A DNA stretch of 64,000 bases from Ichthyophis bannanicus. Lineage: Eukaryota; Chordata; Amphibia; Gymnophiona; Ichthyophiidae. Where the stretch lies: contig CM066033.1 of the NCBI GenBank assembly GCA_033557465.1, positions 906,404,808-906,468,807 of the forward strand, read 5' to 3'. The stretch's first letter is position 1. Each line of letters begins with the position of its first letter. A model generated the notes under the pieces. That model had not been told where the DNA came from. It made no database searches and was given only the letters and a program-made list of their open reading frames with translations. This document shows positions 21,726 to 30,899 of the stretch, piece by piece. The position numbers and the translations under genes were made by a program.

Positions 21726-21856
21726 AGGTACACTCGGACAGAGTTAGACTTGAGCCCGGATTGAGAGAGGTGGAGAAGGTACTGTAATATCAGTCCCACC
21801 AGGCAGGAGAACGGGTCAGCTCCATGCTCGGTGCACCAAGCTGAGAACCTGCACCA

Positions 21857-22085
21857 TTTATTTATTTATTTTATTTACATTTCTTATATACCGCACTATT
21901 TGACATCAGCGCGGTTTACATCAAACAAAACATTTCAGTACACAAAAATGTCTGAGTTACATTAAACAGGGTTAACAACTTGGACAACAGGGTAATTTTA
22001 CAACTCAGGTAAATAAACTTTGATTGTAGTGTAAACTATTTACATCTATAAGTTAGGGCATAAGCCTTTTGAGGGCATAAGCCTT
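21857..22085 (-). mobile_element. L2-type LINE 3' tail inserted in DIRS-d
   Basis: Reading the minus strand, the fragment ends with gatgtaaaccgcgctgatgt, atagtgcggtatataagaaa and (taaa)n. It is in the same orientation as DIRS-d. A short direct repeat (gggcataagcct, 22049 and 22073) flanks its 5' side. Confidence 0.75.
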
Positions 22086-22099
22086 CCTAGTGGAGATCT

Positions 22100-23060
22100 T
22101 AAGGAATCTCTTCCACTTCAACCGAAAGGTTGAAAGGGGCCAGAGGCACCCTCTCAGCAGTCACGCTGTCAGTGACAGGGACCCCAGGTTGGGGTGCAGA
22201 AAAGAGCCCCCCCTCCTGAGACAGGAATCCTGGGGCAGTCCCCATGGGGGTTGACCCCGTCAACCGGAGGAGCAGCGGGAAGCATGGTTGCCTGGGCCAC
22301 CGAGGAGCTATCAGGATGAGCAAGGCCCTGTCGTGGAGGGTCTTGAACATGGTCTTGGTGATCAGCAGCGTGAGAGGGAAGGCATATATGAGGCCTTCAG
22401 ACCATGAGACAAGGAATGCGTCCGCTGCCACCCTGGAGGGGTGGGATGCAAGGAACAAAAGTGGGGCAATTGGAAGTTGTCCGGGCTGGCGAACAGATCC
22501 ATCACAGGTCCCCCCCAGAGATGGAAAAACCGACAGGCTACCCTGGGGTCCAGCTGCCACTCGGTGTGGCTGCAGGACTCTGTTCAGCCGGTCGGTCAGA
22601 AGGCTGTCCTGGCCTGGCAGGTACACTGCCCGCAGGAAGATACCCTGTTGGATTGCTTACGAGCAGAGGACCAGTGACTCCAGACAAAGGGTACGAGACC
22701 TATACCCCACTTTGTTCACGTAGAACATCGCCACCTGGTTGTCCGTATGGACCAGCACCAGCTGGTGATGAAGGTGGTGGCAGAAGACTCGCAGGGCTAA
22801 GCATATGGCTCGGACCTCCAGGAGGTTGATCTGCTGCTGGGTACTCATCTGGTGACCAGTTGCCCTGAGTGCGTTCCCCAGCCAAGCAGGGAGGCATACA
22901 TGGTAAGGACCCATGAGGGGCTCGGGGTCTGAAAAGGCATGCCCACCTCGAGATGCTGGAGAGACTGCCACCAAGCCAGGGAGTCCGTCAGTTGGCGGGT
23001 TACAGAGAGACTCTCAGAGGCAACCCGTGGCCAGAGACCACTAGCTCCAGACACACCACT
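22100..23060 (-). pseudogene. DIRS-d RNase H and linker
   Basis: RNase H-like sequence: INLLEVRAICLALRVF, LVLVHTDNQVAMFYVNKVGY (about 22840-22720). A linker follows with SRVAADAFLVSWSEGLIYAF and RALLILIAPRWPRQPCFPLL near 22430-22250. The DIRS RNase H lies directly behind the RT. At least two frameshifts. Confidence 0.75.
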
Positions 23061-23194
23061 GTGCCGCCCTCATGTGGAGGCAAGCGTCTGGGGTGACGTG
23101 GACCGTGGAGGCCATGTGCCCAAGGAGGCACAGAAAAAGCCAAGCAGGCACTAAGGGACGGTACTGTATGTCCCGTGCCGGAGTCTTGAGAAGG

Positions 23195-24080
23195 TCAGCT
23201 CGGTCCCTGGGCAAGGTGGCTTTCGACAGGAGGGTTTTGAGCTTTGTTCCGATGAACTATAGACACTATGCCTGGAGGAGGTGAGACTTGGAGTAGTTTA
23301 TCACAAACCCCAAGTACTGCAGGACCTGGATGGTGCGTGCGGTGGCCTGCTGCACCTCTGAGGTCGTGCCTTTCTTTATGAGCCAGTCGTCCAGGTAGGG
23401 GAAGACAAAGACCCCCTTGAGGCGGAGGAAGGCACCCATGACTGCCAGGAATTTTGTGAAGACTCTTTGGGCCGAGGTCAAGCCAAAGGGGAGCCCCCTG
23501 TATTGAAAATGCCTGTCCCCCACTCGTACAAACCGCAGGAACTGTCTGTGGTTGGGGTGAATGAGGATGTGAGTATAAGTATCCTTGAGGTCTAAGGAGC
23601 ATAGCCAAACTCCCTTATGGAGGTATGGCAGCAATGTTCCAAGGGAGAGCGTCTTGAACTTCTCCTTCACCAGAAATTTGAGGAGGTCGCGCAGGTCCAG
23701 GATGAGCCTTAGGCCCCCCTACCCTTTTTGGCATGAGGAAGTACCTGGAGTAGAACCCCTTGCCAATGAGATGGTGGGGCACCGGTTCTACCGCTTTGTC
23801 CTCGAGAAGACCTGCCAACTCCTTTAGTAGAAGGTCCCAGTGGAGGGGAGACCTGAGGGGCTTTCCTGGGAAATAAGGGGGAAGTGCCCGAGTCAGGTGG
23901 AGGAGGTAACCCTCCCCGACTATCCGAAGTGCCCAGGAGTCGGTGGTGATGGTCAACCACCTCTGGGCATAGAGGGTCAGACGTCCGCCTGTAGGCTGCT
24001 GATCTCCTTGGGGTAGATAATCTGTGCTCAAGGAGTCAAAAACTCCCCCCTGGCTGGGCTGGAGCTGGTGCCTGGGGTTT
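23195..24080 (-). pseudogene. DIRS-d reverse transcriptase
   Basis: The N-terminal block FYSRYFLMPKRVGG (about 23775-23735) has shifted frame by KEKFKTLSLGTLLPYL (23670). A clean stretch follows: LCSLDLKDTYTHILIHPNHR, FGLTSAQRVFTKFLAVMGAF, FPYLDDWLIKKG and LGFVINYSKSHLLQA. The YLDD active site (about 23386-23397) is intact and the 134-residue segment 23670-23266 is open. This is the best-preserved DIRS RT in the window, but it lacks a continuous frame. Confidence 0.85.
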
Positions 24081-24084
24081 TGGA

Positions 24085-24238
24085 GCCGTGGGCGGGAAGG
24101 GGACCACGCATGCGTGGTGGCATCTCCCAAAGGTTTTCTTTGAAAGCTGGGGGGGGGGGGAGGATGCTTTCGCTAGGGCTCCGTCTGTGCCAACATCACC
24201 CATATGTGAGGACTGACTTCCTGCTTGTTTCTGGAGAA
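24085..24238 (-). repeat. DIRS-d left inverted terminal repeat
   Basis: Read inwards from 24238: ttctccagaaacaagcagg, tcagtcctcacatatgggtg, caaagaaaacctttgggaga and accacgcatgcgtggtcc. It is the inverted counterpart of 20440-20590. It stops at ggcggg, where the gag deletion joins it to RT leader sequence. Confidence 0.85.
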
Positions 24239-24599
24239 GAGCTGAAATCTTCCATAGGTAAAAGGAATCCTGGAGTGGGAGAAACTACCAGCAGACAGAT
24301 GTACGAAACTTATAGATGGCTATAAGAAACGTTTGGAGGCTCTTATCACTTCCAAGGGTTGTGCAACAAAATATTAGTGAAGGGGTGCCATTATTCCTGT
24401 CCAGAAAATATTTTGTTTGTTTGGGGGTTTTTCCTCAGAAATTACTATGTATAAATTGCACAGACATCTTTATTTTGTTGTATATCTTTGAACATACTAT
24501 TAAAATATTATGACAACATACAGATGGAATATTTCCATTTCTCATGATATTGTACACAACATAACTAAAATGCAAGGGTGCCAATGTTAACCACAACTG
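24239..24599 (+). pseudogene. Tc1 transposase C-terminus and 3' inverted repeat
   Basis: The sequence resumes exactly after DIRS-d with gagctgaaatc, the continuation of cacctttggaaa at 20397-20410. It encodes a decayed C-terminal tail and a GGATKY-like end near 24355-24380 before the 3' untranslated region and inverted repeat ending at 24599. Confidence 0.75.
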
Positions 24600-24957
24600 C
24601 ATCTTATAAAATACATAACTGTACATACATGTACAAAGCTGCTCCTGAGAGGCAATTCCAGGAGGCAATTTCATAAAGGAACATAGCAGCATATGTTGCA
24701 GTTACTAAACTGTTGCAGTTATATAATTTTGTCTTCCCTACCTATGACCAAGTTTCTAGTAAAATCACCACAGAAGCAGTACTAGGAGCAAAACATCCAA
24801 GATGGAACTGCCCTTCTAAAGCATTTTGCTACAAATATTTTCAGACTAGTGAAATAAATATGTGCATACGGCACACAGACATATGTGCGCAGGCGTGCAC
24901 ACTACACACAAACTGAGTGGGCAACACAATGGAAATGCCAGAAACATTTCAGTCACC

Positions 24958-25036
24958 CAAATAGGCCACTCTGGGAGACAAGATATCGGGCTCAATGGAC
25001 CATTAGTCTGACTGAGCCATAGCACTTATGTTCATG
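24958..25036 (+). mobile_element. CR1 3' terminus fragment
   Basis: Contains ggccactctgggagacaaga and gtctgactgagccatagcac, then tatgttcatgc: the conserved CR1 3' untranslated end, severely 5'-truncated. It is separate from the CR1 body that begins about 25 bp later. Confidence 0.7.
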
Positions 25037-25059
25037 CATTCATATATCCATACATTAAT

Positions 25060-27494
25060 TTTATTCACATCCCTCGTACACATGGCATCTACATGATGCT
25101 GCAGTATCATCTAGAAGTACGGAGATCCTGGATTCTCTACAGGGAGAACTATTCAAGCAATTGGTAACAGACCCCACATGTGAAGGGGCCATACTGAACT
25201 TGGTGCTTACCAATGGTGAAAGTGTTTCTGATGTTGTAGTGGGATCATTTTGCATCCAGTGATCACCAGATGGTGTGGTTCAATATTAGGACTAGGGCTG
25301 TTAGAATCCATTCCAAGGTGAGGATCTTAGACTTTAGGAAGACTAACTTTGCGAAGATGGGCCAATACCTCAGGGAGTCATTAGTGGGATGGGAACAGTT
25401 GGGGGATGTAGAAAAACAGTGGGCAAAACTGAAAGGGGGTATTTTAAGGGCAACCAACCTTTTTGTTAAAATGGTAAATAAAGGCAAAAGGAACAGGAGA
25501 GCGCTATGGTTTTCGAAGGAAGTAGCTGAAAAAGTGAAGAAAAAGAGGGAGGTCTTCATGAAATACAAGAGATCACAGAGAGAGGAAGACAGGCATCTGT
25601 ATTTGGAAAAACTTAGAGAAGCTAGCAAAGTAGTCAAGAAGGCAAAGATTCAAAAGGAGGAGGAAATAGCCAATGCAATAAAATGGGGGGATAAGACATT
25701 TTTCAGATATATTAGTGAGAAGAGGAAGGGCAAAAGTGGTATTGTCAGAATCAAGGGTGCAGGGGGGGAATATGTAGAAGCTGATAAGGATAAAGCGGAA
25801 TTGCTTAACAAATATTTTTGTTCTGTGTTCACAGATGAAGAACCAGGAGCAGGACCTCAGAAAACACCCACAAATAAGAACAGAAGCGAGGGACATCTTG
25901 AACAATTTTCAGAAGACTGTGTTCGTGAGAAACTAGCTCAACTTAAAGTAGACAAAGCGATGGGACCGGATGGGATACACCCTAGAATACTGAGGGAACT
26001 TGGGGACGTTCTAGCAGCTCCACTGACTGACCTTTTCAATGCCTCGTTGGAGTGGGGAATAGTGCCAAAGGACTGGAGAGAGGCTCATGTGGTGCCTTTA
26101 CACAAAAGCGGAAGTAAGGATGTGGTTGAAAACTACAGGCCGGTTAGTTTAACTTTAGTGGTGAGTAAATTATTGGAAATGCTGCTGAAAGAGAAAATAG
26201 TGAGGTTTCTGGAGTCCAGCGGATTACAGGATCCGAGGCAGCATGGATTCACCAGAGGCAGGTCTTGTCAGACAAATCTGATTGATTTCTTTGACTGGGT
26301 GACGAGGGAGTTGGACCGAGGGAGAGCTCTAGATGTGGTGTATTTAGATTTCAGTAAAGCCTTTGACACTGTTCCTCACAGGCGACTTATAAACAAACTG
26401 AGCACCCTAGGGATGGACCCTAAAGTTACTGCTTGGGTTAGAAATTGGTTGGGTGGGAGGCGACAAAGAGTACAAGTAAATGGAGCTCACTCTGAGGAGA
26501 AGGATGTTACCAGTGGTGTGCCCCAGGGATCTGTCCTTGGTCCGATTCTTTTTAATATCTTTGTTAGTGATATAGCGGAAGGGCTGTCGGGTAAGGTTTG
26601 CCTCTTTGCAGATGATACCAAAATCTGCAATAGAGTAGACACCCAGGAAGGTGTAGATAACATGAGGAGGTATCTAGCTAAGCTTGAAGAATGGTCTAGA
26701 ATTTGGCAGCTGGGATTTAATGTTAAAAAATGTAAGGTCATGCATTTGGGCTGCAGCAATCCAAGGGAGCAATACAGTATAGGAGGTGAAGTACTTTTGT
26801 CCACTAAAGAAGAGCGGGACCTAGGCGTGGTTGTGTCTGATGATCTTAAAGTAGCTAAACAGGTAGAAAAGGTGACGGCAAAAGCTAGAAGGATGCTTGG
26901 GAGCATACGGAGAGGAATGGTTAGCAGAAAAAAGGAGGTGATAATGCCCCTGTATAAGTCTCTGGTGCGACCTCATTTGGAGTATGGTGTGCAATTTTGG
27001 AAACCGCACCTTCAAAAGGATGTGAACAGGATGGAGTCGGTGCAGAGGGTTGCTACTAAAATGATTAATGGGCTTCATTATAAAGCATATGAGAACAGAC
27101 TTAAGGATCTTAATATGTTCACCTTAGAGGAAAGGCGGGATAGAGGTGATATGATTGAGATGTTTAAATACCTCCGTGGCATAAATGTTCAGGGAGAGAG
27201 CCTCTTTCAATTGAAAGCAAGTTCTGCTACGAGGGGACATGGGATGAGGGTGAAGGGAGATAGATTCAGGAGTGATATGCGGAAATATTTCTTTACAGAA
27301 AGAGTAGTGGATCCGTGGAATAGTCTCCCAGTGGAGATGGTAGAGATGAGGACAGTAACTGAATTCAAAAAAGCATGGGACCAACACAGAGGATCTCTAA
27401 AGGTAAAAAGTGGACTGTTGTAGTTGTTGTTATGGAAGGACAGACTAGATAGGCCATGTGGTCTTTTTCTGTCATCATGTTTCTATGTTTCTAT
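25060..27494 (+). mobile_element. CR1 LINE (subfamily A) with long open reverse transcriptase
   Basis: A 5'-truncated CR1 copy beginning in the C-terminal endonuclease region (about 25090-25250: LVTDPTCEGAILNLVLTN). A one-base frameshift near 25250 separates this from a 717-residue open frame covering the whole RT and C-terminus. The 3' end is gtttctatgtttctatg (to 27494), the octamer-type terminus of CR1. It ends 250 bp from a CAD exon. Being the least damaged CR1 here, it is probably the youngest. Confidence 0.9.
25270..27423 (+). CDS. CR1 ORF2 reverse transcriptase, endonuclease missing
   Basis: A 717-residue open frame. Residues 1-200 are a Lys/Arg-rich linker (KVKKKREVFMKYKRSQREED) found between endonuclease and RT in CR1. 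The RT follows: [69 protein letters not shown], and FADDTKIC at about residue 450. The thumb and C-terminal region include KCKVMHLGC, RPHLEYGVQFW, FTLEERRDRGDMIEMFKYL and VVDPWNSLP. The ATG at 25270 is simply the first Met after the frameshift; the native ORF2 is longer at the N-terminus. RT catalytic aspartates are present, but with no endonuclease or ORF1 the copy cannot retrotranspose alone. Confidence 0.9.
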   Translation: MVWFNIRTRAVRIHSKVRILDFRKTNFAKMGQYLRESLVGWEQLGDVEKQWAKLKGGILRATNLFVKMVNKGKRNRRALWFSKEVAEKVKKKREVFMKYKRSQREEDRHLYLEKLREASKVVKKAKIQKEEEIANAIKWGDKTFFRYISEKRKGKSGIVRIKGAGGEYVEADKDKAELLNKYFCSVFTDEEPGAGPQKTPTNKNRSEGHLEQFSEDCVREKLAQLKVDKAMGPDGIHPRILRELGDVLAAPLTDLFNASLEWGIVPKDWREAHVVPLHKSGSKDVVENYRPVSLTLVVSKLLEMLLKEKIVRFLESSGLQDPRQHGFTRGRSCQTNLIDFFDWVTRELDRGRALDVVYLDFSKAFDTVPHRRLINKLSTLGMDPKVTAWVRNWLGGRRQRVQVNGAHSEEKDVTSGVPQGSVLGPILFNIFVSDIAEGLSGKVCLFADDTKICNRVDTQEGVDNMRRYLAKLEEWSRIWQLGFNVKKCKVMHLGCSNPREQYSIGGEVLLSTKEERDLGVVVSDDLKVAKQVEKVTAKARRMLGSIRRGMVSRKKEVIMPLYKSLVRPHLEYGVQFWKPHLQKDVNRMESVQRVATKMINGLHYKAYENRLKDLNMFTLEERRDRGDMIEMFKYLRGINVQGESLFQLKASSATRGHGMRVKGDRFRSDMRKYFFTERVVDPWNSLPVEMVEMRTVTEFKKAWDQHRGSLKVKSGLL

Positions 27495-27743
27495 GATACA
27501 AGTGTTTTCCTGAATTGCAGAGAACTCCTTTAGGTTTTGACAGATAGTGAGGAAAAACAGCAAGAAACATGGAAACTGAAGTTAAGAACCACATAGACAA
27601 GGATTTAGGACGGAAGTTAAAGGAAGAATTTCCAATGGAATGGGAGGGTGAAAGAAAGATTGCGTTCTCTGCTTGCAGAAAAAACTATGTCGGGGCAGGT
27701 ACCAGCAGGAAACGGGCAGAAAGAAGGTAGTTTAACTAATTAC

Positions 27744-27994
27744 CTCTGCACTGCTTGGGCAATTTGTTTATCTGAAAAGCCCAGCTGTTTGGCCTTCAGA
27801 AGCACATCTGAAGGCATTTTGGTTCCATCCTCACGGTATGTCTCCAGTGTCATGACATGGTCGATAATATTTTTCATCTTATGCAGAAACCAGCGATCAA
27901 TCTTGGTAAGCTCATACAAGTGCTCAATGGTGTACCCAGCCTTAAGAGCTGCAGCCAGCACAAAGATCCTTTTATCAGTGGGAGTCTCCAGCTC
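27744..27994 (-). CDS. CAD: CAD exon: oligomerisation domain of the synthetase
   Basis: A 251-bp exon beginning in phase 0 with [12 protein letters not shown] and continuing [36 protein letters not shown], and [15 protein letters not shown]. This is the helical oligomerisation domain joining the two ATP-grasp halves of carbamoyl-phosphate synthetase. The acceptor is a pyrimidine tract ending CAG at 27995-27997. The donor is gtaatt after AG (27743-27742), leaving two bases that form AGC (serine) with the next exon at 18958. Upstream it joins the exon at 59207-59319 exactly after Met. All residues known to be conserved between vertebrate CAD proteins here appear intact, so it is functional sequence. 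Confidence 0.95.
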
Positions 27995-28894
27995 CTGAAG
28001 AGAGAGAATGAATAAACAGGTTTCAATGGAAAAATGGTACAGAGCTCACATAAACAGTCACTTTCAGCATGGCCCTCTCCAAGATGCTCCCCCAATCTTA
28101 AAATGCTGAACTGTCAGCCCAATCTGGCTTCATCCCAAGAGCATCACTTACTATCAAATCTTCCCTGCCTGGCGCTAACCTCCACAGCTGTTAACTAGTG
28201 AAATACGAGTACACAAATTTCCTGATATCTGGAGAACTATAAGGCTTTAGATCAGAAGCAGTAGAAAAATTATGCACTATCCAAAATAGCTTTTCTTGAA
28301 GCATTGGATTGGCTAACAAAACATGGCATCAGTATCACAATAAAAATTATTTTATTGAAAATACTTAGGGAACAGCTCATGCCGCTTATAGCACAATTTT
28401 TTAAATATGGACTACATATCATATATCAAAACTACTCATAATTTAGAAAAAGGCACACAACGTTCATAGGTATCACGATCCAGATGAAAAATGGCACTAT
28501 CCAGATGAAAAGGAATTTCTCAAGTGTCTAATCCAAACACTGGATATGCTACAAAATGCCTCAATGCTTTAAATGCCACTCAGACCAGAAGAACACTAAG
28601 AAAACAACTAAAGACACTGCGGGAAGTTCGGAGCAGAGAAGGAAACTGAACTGAGATAAGAGGGGGGGTGGGGGGGGTTTCCCTCAAAACTCCAGAAATA
28701 CAATATGGGAAGAGAATCTGCTATAAGAACCCAGAAAAATGCCCCCAATTTGAAATAAACAATAAAATGGAAGAGAACCTTAAGGCTCTTCTAGTTTGTG
28801 CAGTGCTAGTCTCCAGTTAATCTATGATTTTTCTTTCAGTTATCTGCAACCAAGGATCCTCTGTGCTTATCCCATAACTTCTTGAATTCTGTTA
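27995..28894. other. CAD intron, nothing recognised
   Basis: Ordinary A/T-rich intron sequence. A G-rich stretch at 28660-28680 is the only compositional feature. Confidence 0.5.
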
Positions 28895-29160
28895 AAGTTT
28901 TACAGAAATGCTTAAATAAATATTTTGTTTAGTGTTCACCAGCGAAAGGATTGGAGGAGGACCAGAGACAACAAATATGGTAAGAAAGTAGATATTTTAT
29001 TGAGGCCAGATGGAATGCATCTTAGGATATTAAGGGAATTCAGAGATGTTCTGTTGAGTCCACGCGTTGCAGCTACCAGGCCTACATCAAATGAGGCTAT
29101 TGTCAGAAAAAAAGCTTTTGTTTAGTTGATCTGAAATTATGGAATATGTTGCCGGTGACA
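28895..29160 (+). mobile_element. Degenerate CR1 fragments
   Basis: taaataaatattttgtttag and gtgttcaccagcg align with the CR1 at 25808-25835. The stretch gatggaatgcatcttaggat aligns with 25970-25990. The order is preserved but most of the sequence is lost, so this is an old internally deleted CR1. Confidence 0.6.
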
Positions 29161-29311
29161 TTGCATCAAGATACTGTTACCAGTGACTTATGCTTGAGGT
29201 TGGATCCTGCAGAGAAAGAATATTGCACCATTTAAACTTCCAATTTGGGGTGTGGGGTGGGGGTGTGTATGCATATGTTTGTTTTTATAGTTGTCTCTAG
29301 GTGCTGTAAGG

Positions 29312-29496
29312 CAGTGCTTTTCAAGTTAGACCTCGGGGACCTCCCAAGCCAGTTAGGATTTCAGGATATCCCCAATACATGAGATAGGATTTGCATACAA
29401 TGGAGACAGTGCATACAAATCTTTCATACATAACTCTGCTCATCCTTAAAACTTAACTGGCTAGGCAGTCCCAAAGAACTGCATTGAAAACCACTG
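29312..29496. mobile_element. hAT-type MITE
   Basis: A 185-bp element with terminal inverted repeats cagtgcttttcaa and ttgaaaaccactg. It has subterminal complementary segments (agccagttaggatttcagga against acttaactggctaggcag). It is flanked by an 8-bp target duplication with one mismatch (ctgtaagg 29304-29311, ctggaagg 29497-29504). Length, ends and 8-bp duplication fit a non-autonomous hAT transposon. Confidence 0.85.
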
Positions 29497-29638
29497 CTGG
29501 AAGGAACTATATTGATTATGCTGTGGAGAGGGAGACAAACATGTTTTCAATTTTGTTTTTATGTATCTTGATTGATTATTTTTATTTTGTTTTATTGCTA
29601 AGGGGAAATATTTTAGGGTTTTGAAAGGGATCATTGTG

Positions 29639-30022
29639 ACATTTTACTTACCAATTCATGTCCTTTCCTTGAGTCCTGCTAGACCAGTCCAGACAAGTGG
29701 GTTCTGCTCCCCTACCAGCAGACTGGTAGAGACAAAGAACCAATGAAAAGCCCAGATTTCAATGAAATCACTCCCATGACTATTAGTCTCAGCCACCAGA
29801 GGTCCCATCAGTATTTGTCCCAAAGCATATGGGAGAAATATGGCAAGCCATACACAATCTCAATCATGGGCAATGAGAAGAAATCAACAGAGAACTATGT
29901 ACAGGAAATCCTAAACAGAAGGTGGTCAGTAGAAAATGAACTGGGAGAGGAGAGCATAAATATAGCAGACCAAAGGGTACTGCAGCAGAAGAACAGAGCA
30001 AATAAAGTTTCAGGAATGGGCC
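29639..30022 (-). repeat. DIRS-e right inverted terminal repeat
   Basis: The outer end reads acattttacttaccaattca, then tcctttccttgagtcctgct and agaccagtccagacaagtgg. Its complement is found 330-380 bp inwards. The outer boundary is set by where the inverted copy stops matching. Confidence 0.75.
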
Positions 30023-30117
30023 CTGGACTAGTCTAGCAGGACTCAAGGAAAGGTCATTAACTGGTAAGTATAATGTCACCTTCCATATGATCCTGCTAAA
30101 TCAATCCAGACAAGTGG
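30023..30117 (-). repeat. DIRS-e internal complementary region
   Basis: 30023-30076 (ggactagtctagcaggactc to ggtaagtataatgt) is the reverse complement of 29639-29692. 30077-30117 (tgatcctgctaaatcaatcc, agacaagtgg) is a direct copy of 29665-29700. This inverted-plus-direct arrangement is the same as in DIRS-b and DIRS-d. Confidence 0.75.
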
Positions 30118-30800
30118 AATGTACCAAAGCTACAACTCCACTAAGCAGGAAGACAACAGCTCGCGAAACCCTTAAGCCAAAGGCCGAGTCTGCCCATGCA
30201 TGGACCATGCTTGACAAAAGTGTGCCGCCCAACAAATGTCTGCAGGGGCTACTGAGCTCTGCTCCATCTACAAGGACGCTTGTGCTCAGGTAGAATGGGT
30301 GCACAAACCCTCCAGAACCAGCTGGTTCCGCAACAAATGCGCAGAGGCAATGGCCTCCTTAATCCAGCACCCCAAGGTCAACTTGGCCACCACCGCCAGC
30401 AAACACAAAAAAGATGGTCGGACTTAGAAAGGAATTTGTAACCTCCATGTACCAAAGAAGCACCCTCCGGACATCCACAAGGCGCAGATCCTTATCCTTC
30501 CCCCAACATTGTTCCTTAAAAAAATAAGGGCAGGAGACAACCTGGTTCACGTGAAAGGGAGAAAGCATCTTAGTCAGGAAGGCAGGCACAGGCCAAATGG
30601 AAACTGCCTCCTTCGGAAAAAAAAAAAAAAAAAAGACAGAAAAGGATCTCAGCAAGACAGAACCTGCAGCTCGGAAATCTGCCTTACAGAACAAATTGCA
30701 ACCAAGAAGAGCATCTCGAGCATCAAATCCTTTAAAGTAACACACTTCAACGGCTCAAAAGGAGCCGCCATTCAGGCCCTGAGCACCAGACACAGATCCC
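30118..30800 (-). pseudogene. DIRS-e tyrosine recombinase, decayed
   Basis: The minus-strand frame 30745-30359 reads AFLTKMLSPFHVNQVVSCPY, DLRLVDVRRVLLWYMEVTNS, FVFAGGGGQVDLG. Another frame (30304-30101) carries a degenerate catalytic end with SVLVDGAELSS and MVHAWADSAFGL. The order and R/H-rich blocks match DIRS recombinases. Stops and frameshifts break it. Confidence 0.65.
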
Positions 30801-30899
30801 AGGAAGGGAGGACGCTGACACCGAACTCCCTGGAGAAAGCGCGAGATGCCCAGGTGCAAGGCTAGAGACTTAACAGCCACCGGACTGCAGAAACAGGCC

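Larger units (their letters stand above)
20411..24238 (-). mobile_element. DIRS-d: complete-ended, gag-less DIRS retrotransposon inside Tc1
   Basis: Both ends are fixed because the Tc1 host sequence reads straight through: cacctttggaaa joins gagctgaaatc, with at most a few ambiguous A bases. The element is 3828 bp, or about 3.6 kb without an inserted L2 tail. Minus-strand order: left ITR (24238-24085), RT (24080-23195), RNase H (23060-22100), recombinase (21725-20950), ICR and right ITR. The gag ORF is missing: the left ITR runs directly into the RT leader. No target-site duplication is seen, as expected for tyrosine-recombinase elements. Confidence 0.9.
19155..24599 (+). mobile_element. Full-length Tc1-type DNA transposon split by DIRS-d
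   Basis: The 5' inverted repeat cagtcgtggtcaacattatt (19155) matches the reverse complement of the 3' end at 24565-24599 (gggtgccaatgttaaccaca, then actg). The 5' end is preceded by the TA target (19153-19154), and the 3' flank is a mutated ca. Removing DIRS-d (20411-24238) leaves about 1.6 kb, the usual length of Tc1 elements. A decayed transposase lies on both sides of the DIRS. Tc1 transposases cut and paste into TA sites. Confidence 0.9.

Noticed and set aside
25270..27423. Long 717-residue open frame as a host gene
   Set aside because: Its motifs ([25 protein letters not shown]) and the CR1-type 3' end show it is a CR1 reverse transcriptase.
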